A program made the translations under genes and the position numbers. A stretch of 51,258 bases of DNA from Candidatus Berkelbacteria bacterium. GTDB lineage: Bacteria; Patescibacteriota; UBA1384; JACPKC01. Numbering within the stretch: position 1 is the stretch's first letter; each line of letters starts with the position of its first letter. Shown here in pieces: positions 37,840-46,648 of this stretch. Location: positions 1-51,258 of the forward strand of contig JACQIO010000014.1 of NCBI GenBank assembly GCA_016198415.1. The letters run 5' to 3'. The notes beneath the pieces are model-generated. The model did not search any database. It worked only from the letters and a program-made list of their open reading frames with translations, and was not told the origin of the DNA.

Positions 37840-39366
37840 TCAGAGTCCCAGTTGGGCGCGGTCGATGACGAAGAGTTGGCTGCCATCGGCAAAGCCGGCG
37901 ATTCGGTTGACACCGCCAATGGCACTGAGTGACTGACGGATTGCCTCGTGGTCGGCAAAGAACGGGTAGGTGTCGAGCGTTGACTGCCCGGCTGGGAGTT
38001 GGCCGTAGAAAATGTGCGTCGCGCCGGTGTCGGCCAGATACTGACCGAGCCGAGCCTGGGTGTTGACGTCGGTCAGGGTGGGGACGCCAGCCACCCGATC
38101 ACCTAGGAGTGCCTGGTAGTAGGGCGAGCTGGGCGTGAGGACAATCCGACTCTCCGGCGGGAGGGCCTGCATCGCCCGGGCCGCCGCAAAGCCGCTCGAG
38201 TTGAACCAGACGAGGTTGCGGAAACCGTAGGGGAGCTCGAACGGACTGGTGGTGAGCATGACGGTTGCTAGGACAACCACGGCGGCGGCCAGACCCCCGA
38301 TCACGAGCTGGCGGAGCCGCGTCCGGCCCAGGGCGACGAGCCAGGCGAGGAACGCCCCACCGGCCACCGAGAGCGGGATGGCGAGCTCGCGAGCGAGCCG
38401 GCCGGGCAGGAAGCCCTCGATTCGCGAGAGGAGGAAGAGGGTGATGATCCAGCTGACCAGGAAGAGCTGTTCTGCCGCCCGGCCCGGGACGCGGCCGGTC
38501 AGGATGAGCGCCAGGCCAGCGATGCCGAGCGTCCAGACGGTCGGCCCGATCGTCTCGGCGTAGTCTCCCAGCGGGAGCGGCTGGGACCAGGCTGGGCCGA
38601 GGAACGAACCGGCACCGGCGGTGAGTGACGCAAGTGCCGGCAGGAGGACCGCCGGGCCGTAGTAGAGCCAAGCGAGGCCAGCGGCGACCAGGAATGCAAC
38701 CGCGAGGAACTGGCCGACGGAGGCCAGGTGGCGAAGTTCGGCGGCCTGGGTGAGCGCGAGGATGCCAATGCCAACGGCCAGGACGATGAGCGTCACCACG
38801 AGCGAGAGGTGATGGGTGAGCGCAAGGATAGCCAGCGAGCCGACGATACCGGTCGCTCCGAGCCACGGCCGGTGGCGGAGCGCAGCGAGCGTGGCAGCAA
38901 AGACGAGCGGTGCCAGGAGGCCCGAGCCGATGAGGTTAGGGTAGTTACCATCCGCGTAGCCGGTCACCAAGCTGACGCTCGCGAGTCCCACCAGCCCGGC
39001 CGCGAACCAGCTCGCAAGCACCCCAAACCAGGCGCGCGTCAGGAGATAGACACCGATGATCGGCGCGAGGGCGGCGAGGAGACCGAGAGCGGTGACCGCC
39101 TCAAGCGAGGTGAGGCCCAAGAGCGCGCTCACCCCCCAGCTGGCGAGGTGGAAGAGTGGCGGGTAGTTGGTGACGGCCAGGACCCCGTTGGCTCGGAGCC
39201 GCTCGACCAGCTCCAGGTGCACAGCCGGGTCGCCACCAGGTGGCACGAGGAATCCGTCGACCAGGAACCCCCAGCCGAGGAGGACGAGCCGCAGGCCGAG
39301 GATGCCAGCCAAGATGGCGGCGGTCCAGAGGAGCGTGGCGGTCGTTGGACGCTCGGGCGCGGTCAT
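37840..39366 (-). CDS. polytopic membrane protein (GT-C-like)
   Basis: About 10 TM; PPGGDPAVHLELVERLRANG similar to the N-terminal motif of 14122-15654. Confidence 0.7.
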   Translation of the reverse strand: MTAPERPTTATLLWTAAILAGILGLRLVLLGWGFLVDGFLVPPGGDPAVHLELVERLRANGVLAVTNYPPLFHLASWGVSALLGLTSLEAVTALGLLAALAPIIGVYLLTRAWFGVLASWFAAGLVGLASVSLVTGYADGNYPNLIGSGLLAPLVFAATLAALRHRPWLGATGIVGSLAILALTHHLSLVVTLIVLAVGIGILALTQAAELRHLASVGQFLAVAFLVAAGLAWLYYGPAVLLPALASLTAGAGSFLGPAWSQPLPLGDYAETIGPTVWTLGIAGLALILTGRVPGRAAEQLFLVSWIITLFLLSRIEGFLPGRLARELAIPLSVAGGAFLAWLVALGRTRLRQLVIGGLAAAVVVLATVMLTTSPFELPYGFRNLVWFNSSGFAAARAMQALPPESRIVLTPSSPYYQALLGDRVAGVPTLTDVNTQARLGQYLADTGATHIFYGQLPAGQSTLDTYPFFADHEAIRQSLSAIGGVNRIAGFADGSQLFVIDRAQLGL

Positions 39367-40301
39367 GACTGCCCCTGCCCGCTTGCGGTCGACTTGGCAA
39401 AGAGCCAGAAGACGCCGTCGGACAGGCCGAGGAGGCGCCAGGGCAGATCCACCAGCGTGGTCAGTCCAGCGACGACGGCGAGCCAGCGCCGGTAGAGTCG
39501 GAAGCGCCAGCTCGGCCGGACGGGTCGATCACCGGCCGCGGCCAAGGCCATGGTCCTCGAGTCTTCGACCCGGCGCGGCTGGACCGCGAGGAGGAGCTGT
39601 GAGAGCGCGTGCATGACCACCTCATCGTAGAGGATCGTGAAGAAGCTGTGGAAGGGAGCGCGGCCGAGTTGGACCAAGCCAAGCTCCCTCGCGGCGCCAT
39701 TGATCACCTCCGGCCTGACGAGGAGCTCCGGCTGGTGGTCGCCAAGTGCGCCGCAACCGAGCCGACCGCCGGAGAGCTTCATGAGCCACCAGTGCCAGGT
39801 CAGGGCGTTCCGCCGGCTAATCGCGTAGACGAGGAGCCGACCCCCCGGCCGGACGATCCGCGCCATCTCAGCGAGGACCCGGGCCGGATCCGGGACGTGC
39901 TCGAAGGTCTCAAAGCTGATCGCGGCATCGAAGGTCGCGTCCGGGAAGGGGAGCGCCTCGGCATCGCCCGTCTGGAGAGAGAGGGCGGGGAAGCGCCGCT
40001 GCCCCGCGGCAATGCTGGCCGGTGAGAGGTCAATCCCCGTTCCGACCGTCTGGAACTCACGCCGGAGCTGCTCGAGCCGAGCACCGGCATTGCAGCCCAC
40101 GTCCAGGACCGTCTGCCCGGGCTGGAGCTCGAGCCGGCGGAGCCAACGCTCAAACGCGAGATCGCGGATCAGCTTGGGCTTGGCAAAGCCAAAGGTCCCG
40201 GCACCAGCAGCGAGATCGTCGAGCAGGTGATCATCGTAGAGCCGGGCCTGGGCGGCCTTGTGCGCGGTCGCATCAAGGGTAGGTGGGTGGGTCATCGTCA
40301 C
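39363..40301 (-). CDS. class I SAM-dependent methyltransferase
   Basis: GQTVLDVGCNAGARLEQLRREF; LPFPDATFDAAISFETFEHVPDPARVLAEMARIVRPGGRLLV. Confidence 0.88.
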   Translation of the reverse strand: MTMTHPPTLDATAHKAAQARLYDDHLLDDLAAGAGTFGFAKPKLIRDLAFERWLRRLELQPGQTVLDVGCNAGARLEQLRREFQTVGTGIDLSPASIAAGQRRFPALSLQTGDAEALPFPDATFDAAISFETFEHVPDPARVLAEMARIVRPGGRLLVYAISRRNALTWHWWLMKLSGGRLGCGALGDHQPELLVRPEVINGAARELGLVQLGRAPFHSFFTILYDEVVMHALSQLLLAVQPRRVEDSRTMALAAAGDRPVRPSWRFRLYRRWLAVVAGLTTLVDLPWRLLGLSDGVFWLFAKSTASGQGQS

Positions 40302-40304
40302 TCC

Positions 40305-42383
40305 CTAGCTCCCGGCAATGTCCCAGTAGGCATGAGTGGTCCGGGGAAACCAAGCGATACCATCGGCCACCAGGCCGACATCGAGTCGTTGGGTGCCACT
40401 ACTGGTGCCGCTGTTCCGAATCTGAAAGGTGAAGGTGCCGGTCTCGCCGGGCGCAACGCTCGCTTCGGTCAACGTCGCTGGCCGATTGGCCGAGACCCAA
40501 TTGGAGGCGAGCGGGAAGGTACTGAAGCTAAAGTTGTAGTCCCGGTCGACGGTCCCCAGGTTCACGGCTCCGCGACGCCAGGTGGCGGTCCCAGTGTTCC
40601 GGTAGCGGATCGTCATCGTTGAGGACTGCCCCACCGCGAGCGTGGGGTAGCGGAAGTCACCGGCCGAACTCGACCACGCGACAACCTGAGCGTCGTAGGC
40701 CGGGGAAACGGTGATGTCCCAGTACGCGTGCGTCTTGGCTGGGAACCACGCGATGCCGTCGGCAACGAGGCCGACGTCAAGGCGATAGCTCCCGCCAGCG
40801 ACGGTCCCCGGGTTCGCCAGCTGGAAGGTGAAGGTCCCGATCTCACTGGGAGCGACACTCGCCTCAGTCAACGTCGCCGGTCGATTCGTTGAGAGCCAAC
40901 CCGAGGCAAGGGGTTCGCTGTCGAGGCGGAAGTTGAAGTCCCGGTCAACGGTCCCGAGATTGACAACGTTCCGGAACCAGCGCGTTCGGCCGGTGTTCCG
41001 GTAGCGGATGGTGATGGTGACCGGATCGGTCCCGGAGAGACGCGGGTAGGCCCCCTCCTGACCCGAGCTCGACCAAGACACCACCTCGCCGGCGTAGTTG
41101 CCGGCATTCCGAATGGCGGCCTGAAGGTTGAGGATACCCCAGCCGGTCTCGTCAGTCCGCCCGCTCCCGCCCGACACCTGCCGAGCGGTGGAGAGGAGGA
41201 TATCGACAATCTCCTGGTTGCCCGCGCTCGAGTGAAAGTCTTTGACGACCATGACACCACCGGCCACGAACGGCGTCGCCAACGACGTGCCCGAGAGCGT
41301 CGTGTAGCCACCGCCATCCTTGGTAGTGTAGATCGACTCACCCGGGGCCATGAGGTCAAGGTTGGCACCGTAGTTTGAGAAGCTCGACCGCGCGTCGCTA
41401 CTCCCCACGGATCCAACGGCGAGGACGTGCTCGCTCGCGGCTGGGTAGCTGACCGTATTAGTGCTGTCGTTGCCACTCGCCGCAACCAGCACAATCCCCC
41501 TGGACCAGGCTTGGTCAAGGGCCGAGGTGAGGGCGGCCGACTCGGTCCCGCGGCCAAAACTCATGGAGATGACGTGGACTCCGGCATCAATCGCGTAGGT
41601 GAGTGCCTCAACGACATCGCTCGTCGTTGCCATGCCGGAACTATCAAAGGCCTTGACTGGGACGAGTTTGGCCCGCCAGTCAACCCCCGCCACGCCGAGA
41701 CTATTGTTACCGGAGGCGGCCGCCACCCCAGCCACGCTCGTGCCGTGACCGTTGTCGTCGGAGTCGGTGTTGGCGGCCAGATCGGCATCGGTCATCACGT
41801 TCCGGCCGGCCAGGATCTTTCCGGATAAGTCTTCATGGGTGCCGTCGATGCCGGTGTCGATGATCGCAATCTTGGCGGTCGTCTTGCCCTGGACGTAGTC
41901 CCAGGCCTCAGGGGCCCGAATCTGCTCGAGCGCCGTCCGCTGGCTGGCGTAGTTGGCATCGTTCGGCGTGGCGGTGATCGCAAGGAGCGCGTCGTCCTCA
42001 ATGCTCTCCACCTCGGCGAGCGCCAGACTCCGTTCACGCACCTGGTTGCGCAGCTCGGGATCCCAGACGGTCACTGTCACCACCCCGGTCCCCGGATGGA
42101 GGGCCAGATCGTCAGGGCTGATCCCGAGCTCAGCCGCCAGGCCGTCCAGCGACGGGGGGTCAGCCTGGAAGGTGATGAGGAGTTGCCGAGCGGCCCGTTG
42201 ATCAGCCGGCGTGATCGGCCCGGCTCTCCCCAGCTCAGCGGGCGACGCCTGAGAGGCCTCGGCCGCCGGTTCCGCCCCTACCGGGCGGCTCCCGATTCGG
42301 AGCCCCAGCCCAATTAGCCCGCCCACGACAAGGAACCCAAGGAGCACTCGGACCTGGACGGGGAGCTCGGCCAGTCCAGTCAT
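40305..42383 (-). CDS. S8 (subtilisin-like) peptidase with two C-terminal about 120-aa repeats
   Basis: Triad motifs AIIDTGIDGTHED, NGHGTSVAGVAAA, SGTSLATPFVAGG; C-terminal repeats W(S)SS..Y.TL..G...T..IRYRNTG...W. Confidence 0.92.
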   Translation of the reverse strand: MTGLAELPVQVRVLLGFLVVGGLIGLGLRIGSRPVGAEPAAEASQASPAELGRAGPITPADQRAARQLLITFQADPPSLDGLAAELGISPDDLALHPGTGVVTVTVWDPELRNQVRERSLALAEVESIEDDALLAITATPNDANYASQRTALEQIRAPEAWDYVQGKTTAKIAIIDTGIDGTHEDLSGKILAGRNVMTDADLAANTDSDDNGHGTSVAGVAAASGNNSLGVAGVDWRAKLVPVKAFDSSGMATTSDVVEALTYAIDAGVHVISMSFGRGTESAALTSALDQAWSRGIVLVAASGNDSTNTVSYPAASEHVLAVGSVGSSDARSSFSNYGANLDLMAPGESIYTTKDGGGYTTLSGTSLATPFVAGGVMVVKDFHSSAGNQEIVDILLSTARQVSGGSGRTDETGWGILNLQAAIRNAGNYAGEVVSWSSSGQEGAYPRLSGTDPVTITIRYRNTGRTRWFRNVVNLGTVDRDFNFRLDSEPLASGWLSTNRPATLTEASVAPSEIGTFTFQLANPGTVAGGSYRLDVGLVADGIAWFPAKTHAYWDITVSPAYDAQVVAWSSSAGDFRYPTLAVGQSSTMTIRYRNTGTATWRRGAVNLGTVDRDYNFSFSTFPLASNWVSANRPATLTEASVAPGETGTFTFQIRNSGTSSGTQRLDVGLVADGIAWFPRTTHAYWDIAGS

Positions 42384-43135
42384 GCGCCCCCTCCTGGCTG
42401 TTGGGCCACCAGCCAGATCCGCGTCTGGAAGGCTCCAAAGATGAACCGTGCGAGCACGGGGTAGGTGAGCATCCGAACCGTCTCAAGGAGGCCCTCGTGT
42501 CGCGGCTGAAAGGCCTGGCCGCTCGCGTGATAGCGCCAGACCTGGGCAAACCCAACCTGGCGACAGCTGCGCGCGAGCGCCGCGGCATCCAGGCCGCGTT
42601 CGGTCACGCCAAACCGCTTGGTCGCAGCTACGGCGGCCGGATCAGAGGCGTGAGCCCGGTTCGGTTCGGCCAGGATGAGAACCCCGCCGGGTCGAAGACG
42701 TTGGGCGGCACTCCTGAGAGCCGGCTCGTCGGCTTGACAGTGGTGGAGGGCGTCATAGATGAGGACAACGTCCACGCGATCCGCTGGCTCGAGCGCGATC
42801 GGTGCCTCCATATCGGCGACCACAAAGGTCACCGCGACCCCGGCCTGCTTGGCCTTCTCCTTGGCAACCGCAATCATCTGGGGCGAAAGGTCAAAGCCGG
42901 TCACGGTGTAGCCCAGCTGAGCCAGGAAGAGCGAGAGCCAGCCTGGACCACAGCCCAGTTCGACGATCCGCTCGGCGTCCGGGGCGTGTCGAGCCAGGAG
43001 TGCCAGGAACGTGGCCACGTCAGCCAAGTTGCGCTGCGACTCGGCCCGATCGAACGTGCCAAATGGCTTAGACCGTAACCAAGCCTGCTCAGCTGGTGAC
43101 AGCTTGGTGGGAAAAGCGATCTCGTGCTCTTTCAT
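42380..43135 (-). CDS. class I SAM-dependent methyltransferase
   Basis: RIVELGCGPGWLSLFLAQLGYTVTGFDLSPQMI; VDVVLIYDALHHC. Confidence 0.88.
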   Translation of the reverse strand: MKEHEIAFPTKLSPAEQAWLRSKPFGTFDRAESQRNLADVATFLALLARHAPDAERIVELGCGPGWLSLFLAQLGYTVTGFDLSPQMIAVAKEKAKQAGVAVTFVVADMEAPIALEPADRVDVVLIYDALHHCQADEPALRSAAQRLRPGGVLILAEPNRAHASDPAAVAATKRFGVTERGLDAAALARSCRQVGFAQVWRYHASGQAFQPRHEGLLETVRMLTYPVLARFIFGAFQTRIWLVAQQPGGGA

Positions 43136-43168
43136 AGGGCGTATATCCTTGGCACAGGCGATCCGTTC

Positions 43169-44704
43169 CTAGGCTCCCACGTCCCAGTAGGCATGGGTGG
43201 TTCGGGGGAACCAAGTAATGCCGTCGGCCACCAGGCCAACATCAAGACGATAGGTCCCGCCAGTGACACCCCCAGGATTCGTCACCTGGAACGTGAACGT
43301 CCCCGTTTCGCCCGGGGCCACGCTCGCCTCGGTCAAGGTGGCCGGGCGGTTGGTGGAGAGCCAGTTGGAGGCGAGGGCGTAGCTCCCAAACCGGAAGCCA
43401 AAGTTCTCATCGACGGTGCCGAGGTTGACGGTGCCACGCGCCCAAGAAGCCGTCCCCGTATTCAGGTACCGAATCGATAGGGTCGACGTCTGACCACTAC
43501 TCAAGGTGGGGTAGCGGAAGTCCCCGGCCGAGGTGGACCAGGAAACCACTTGGCCATCGTACGCCGGTAAGGTCCGGACTTCCCAGAAGGCATGGGTGGT
43601 TCGGGGGAACCAAGTGACGCCGTCGGCCACTAACCCGACGTCGAGGCGGTACGTATCGGCGTGGATCCCACCGTGTCTGACCTGGAATGTAAAGGTGCCG
43701 GTTTCGCCGGGGGCCACGCTCGCCTCGGTCAAGGTGGCCGGGCGGTTGGTGGAGAGCCAGTTGGAGGCGAGGGCGTAGCTCCCAAACCGGAAGCCAAAGT
43801 TCTCATCGACGGTGCCCAGGTTGACCGTGCCACGGCGCCAAGTGGCGGTTCCGATGTTCCGGTAGGTAATCGTGAGCGTTGCGGTCTGCCCGGACGCGAG
43901 GGTGGGGTAGCGGAAGTCCCCGGCCGAAGTGGACCAGGAAACCACCTGGCCGTCAAAGGCTGGGCTTGTGAACCGATAGGTGTTGTAGAAGAGGTTCCAG
44001 AAGTTGTAGTTCCCGTTGTAGACGTGCGGGGTGTAGCGGTAGAGCGAGGCGGCGGCTCGGTTATCGTACGAGCCACAGTTGGTGCCGTTGTGATCGGAGA
44101 AACAGAAGCTCTGACCAACTTGGTAGTCGGCAAAGTCGTGGCCTGAGGCACGCTCGTAGTTGTAGCGGAGCTGCCAGGCCCCATTCTCCACCTGCTTGGT
44201 GAATCCCGCGTAGGTGGCGTTACAGCCACCACCGTCCGGACAGGCGTAGCCCATGGCCGCCCGGAGCGCCCCCTCGCTGTACTCGGACCGGGTGATGAGG
44301 CTCTGCTCTTTCTGGAGGGTGGCCAGAATCACGCCGGGGTGGACGGTCCCCGTTGCCTCGGTGATGGCGATCCCGTTGATGCTGCCGGAGGCCTCGCCTA
44401 CCCCATGCGCCGCATCGACGATGATCTGGGCAGCCGATCGTCCGCCCTCAGAGAAGCCGGCCAGGTAACTACCTCGATCCACGAGGAAACGTTGGACGTC
44501 GTCCACGCTCAGTGCATTCACGCTCGTGAACTCACCATCGGAGATGAGGTTGGAGGGGTTGAACTCAGCGGCCTGGACGACCGGCGCGAACAGGCTGAAG
44601 CCAAGCCCCAGGAATCCGAGTCCAACGAGCCTTTGGATAGATCGACGGGCATCGTCAACAGTCGACACGAGGTCTCCCTCCGTTCTTACGACGGAGTATA
44701 ACAT
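43169..44704 (-). CDS. secreted protein with two C-terminal repeats shared with the neighbouring S8 protease
   Basis: Signal-like N-terminus (LVGLGFLGLGFSLFAPVVQAAEFNPSNLISDGEF), hydrolase-like region (HPGVILATLQKEQSLI...AMGYACPDGG), two near-identical repeats; start approximate. Confidence 0.75.
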   Translation of the reverse strand: MLYSVVRTEGDLVSTVDDARRSIQRLVGLGFLGLGFSLFAPVVQAAEFNPSNLISDGEFTSVNALSVDDVQRFLVDRGSYLAGFSEGGRSAAQIIVDAAHGVGEASGSINGIAITEATGTVHPGVILATLQKEQSLITRSEYSEGALRAAMGYACPDGGGCNATYAGFTKQVENGAWQLRYNYERASGHDFADYQVGQSFCFSDHNGTNCGSYDNRAAASLYRYTPHVYNGNYNFWNLFYNTYRFTSPAFDGQVVSWSTSAGDFRYPTLASGQTATLTITYRNIGTATWRRGTVNLGTVDENFGFRFGSYALASNWLSTNRPATLTEASVAPGETGTFTFQVRHGGIHADTYRLDVGLVADGVTWFPRTTHAFWEVRTLPAYDGQVVSWSTSAGDFRYPTLSSGQTSTLSIRYLNTGTASWARGTVNLGTVDENFGFRFGSYALASNWLSTNRPATLTEASVAPGETGTFTFQVTNPGGVTGGTYRLDVGLVADGITWFPRTTHAYWDVGA

Positions 44705-44826
44705 AGCCGAGTCTCCCAGACCTCTGGAGGATCAGATCACCAGTGAAATCCCAGTTCCTCAGACTGCCAGATGCTGCTGGGCTATCTGACCGACTCACTG
44801 GTCTCTGGTTCGCCTGGTGGTCTGAA

Positions 44827-45438
44827 TCACCGAAAGGTGATCAGGTAGAGGGCGTAGGTCAGGCCAATTCCAAAGAGGCCACCGAGGACCCCCTGCGCGA
44901 TGGTGTGACGGTGTCGGTACGTCCGGGCCCAAATCACGAGTGGCAGGCCCAAGAGTAACCACCAGCCCCACGGCGCCTCGGCCAAGAGGGCAAAGGCCGC
45001 CGCGGCCCCGGCGTAGACCCAGCTGTGGATACTGACCTTCCACAGGAGGGTGATCAAGGCCGCCACCAGGCCGTTGGCAAAGGCGACCAAGGCGAGGAGG
45101 AAGATGGTGGTTGGGGCATCGAGGAGCCAGAGCGTGATGATCCCCAGGCCGGCCGAGACAAGGAAGATGAGGAAGACGGTCGCGCGTTGCTCGCGGACCA
45201 TGATGTGGATATCCGTGATGCGGCCAACCCGAACCCCCCAGATGACGTAGCAGGCCGGGATCAGACCGGTGAAGAGCAGCATCGTCCCCGCCCAGGTGAG
45301 GAACTCCGCTGTGGTATCGGCCACTCCCCAGGTAGCCCCCAGGACCAGGAGCGGGAAGATCACAAACGGACTCGCCACCGCTGAGATGAGGTAGGCAAGG
45401 CGACCCCGCTTGGATGAGGAGGCAACCGACGGACGCAT
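44827..45438 (-). CDS. PAP2-like membrane phosphatase
   Basis: About 6 TM; KVSIHSWVYAG ... WARTYRHRHTIAQGVLGG. Confidence 0.6.
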   Translation of the reverse strand: MRPSVASSSKRGRLAYLISAVASPFVIFPLLVLGATWGVADTTAEFLTWAGTMLLFTGLIPACYVIWGVRVGRITDIHIMVREQRATVFLIFLVSAGLGIITLWLLDAPTTIFLLALVAFANGLVAALITLLWKVSIHSWVYAGAAAAFALLAEAPWGWWLLLGLPLVIWARTYRHRHTIAQGVLGGLFGIGLTYALYLITFR

Positions 45439-45491
45439 GGAGCCATCATCCCGGAGCGCTCCAGGAGCGTCAATTCTGCTAGGCTGATCCT

Positions 45492-46196
45492 ATGGTCTCT
45501 CTGCTAGAGGCTGCTCGAGACGCGGTGCTCGACCTCGTCTTCCCCACCCGCTGCCTCGGCTGCGATGCACCGGGTCAGTGGTTCTGTGAGACCTGCCTGA
45601 CCGCCAGTCGACTGACGCGCTCCCTCACCCACTGCCAACGTTGCAACCGGTTTACCAGACGGCCCGGTCGGCTCTGTGGAGCGCACCGCCAGGCACTCGG
45701 GCTCCACGGTCTGGCCAGCCTGGGTGACTTCCACGCCCCACCGCTCCGCCGGGCCATCCACCTGGGTAAGTACGAGGCCGTCGGTACCGGCCTCACGGCC
45801 CTGACGACGCATCTCCTGGAACGAGTCGAACCGGTCTTGGCGGCCGTGCCGGTGGGCGTCCTGGTCCCCCTACCCCTCTCGGCGCCGCGGCTCCGGACCC
45901 GCGGCTACAACCAGAGCCTGATCATCGCCCGAGAGCTCGAGCGGCGGACTGGCCACGCGCTCTCGCTGGGCCTGACGCGACGCCAAGACGCCGGCCAGCA
46001 GGTGGGTCGCTCGCGGGCCGAGCGTCTCGATGCCATGGACGGCGTCTTTGCCTGGCGAGGTGAGCACGCCCCGCGCTCGGTCATCCTCGTCGACGACGTC
46101 ATCACCACCGGTGCGACCCTCCGGGCGGCCGCCCAGGCACTGCGCACCGCTGGCGCCCGCGAGATCTACGCCCTGACGCTGGCGGATGAGGTCTGA
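45492..46196 (+). CDS. comF: ComF family phosphoribosyltransferase-like protein
   Basis: CLGCDAPGQWFCETCL zinc-finger-like; RTRGYNQSLIIAREL; SVILVDDVITTGATLRAAAQAL. Confidence 0.92.
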   Translation: MVSLLEAARDAVLDLVFPTRCLGCDAPGQWFCETCLTASRLTRSLTHCQRCNRFTRRPGRLCGAHRQALGLHGLASLGDFHAPPLRRAIHLGKYEAVGTGLTALTTHLLERVEPVLAAVPVGVLVPLPLSAPRLRTRGYNQSLIIARELERRTGHALSLGLTRRQDAGQQVGRSRAERLDAMDGVFAWRGEHAPRSVILVDDVITTGATLRAAAQALRTAGAREIYALTLADEV

Positions 46197-46258
46197 CCCT
46201 GCTCGATTGAAAATTCTGGCATCCGCGGGTAGGATGAATGTGACAGAGGAGGAGGACT

Positions 46259-46648
46259 ATGGCGACGCAAGCTGCGACGAGCGATCTCACCAACGACGAC
46301 TGGATGGATGAGGATGCGGGTGGCCAGCTGGCCATTGACGCCTACCAGACCGATGACACGGTGGTCATCAAGGCGCCGATTGCCGGCGTCAATCCGGAAG
46401 ACCTCGAGGTCAACATCACCGAGGACACGGTCATGATCAAGGGCGAACGGCACGCCGGCGAGAGCGTCCAGCGCGAGCACTACTTTATGCAAGAGTGCTA
46501 CTGGGGCGCCTTCTCCCGCTCCTACGTCCTGCCGACGGCCGTTGACGCCGACAACGCCGACGCCCAGCTCAAGAACGGCATCCTGACGATTACGATCCCC
46601 AAGCTCTCCAAGACCCGCGCCCGCCGCTTGGCTGTCAAGACGCGGTGA
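46259..46648 (+). CDS. Hsp20/alpha-crystallin family protein
   Basis: IDAYQTDDTVVIKAPIAGVNPEDLEVNITEDTVMIKGER; YWGAFSRSYVLPTAVDADNADAQLKNGILTITIPK. Confidence 0.93.
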   Translation: MATQAATSDLTNDDWMDEDAGGQLAIDAYQTDDTVVIKAPIAGVNPEDLEVNITEDTVMIKGERHAGESVQREHYFMQECYWGAFSRSYVLPTAVDADNADAQLKNGILTITIPKLSKTRARRLAVKTR

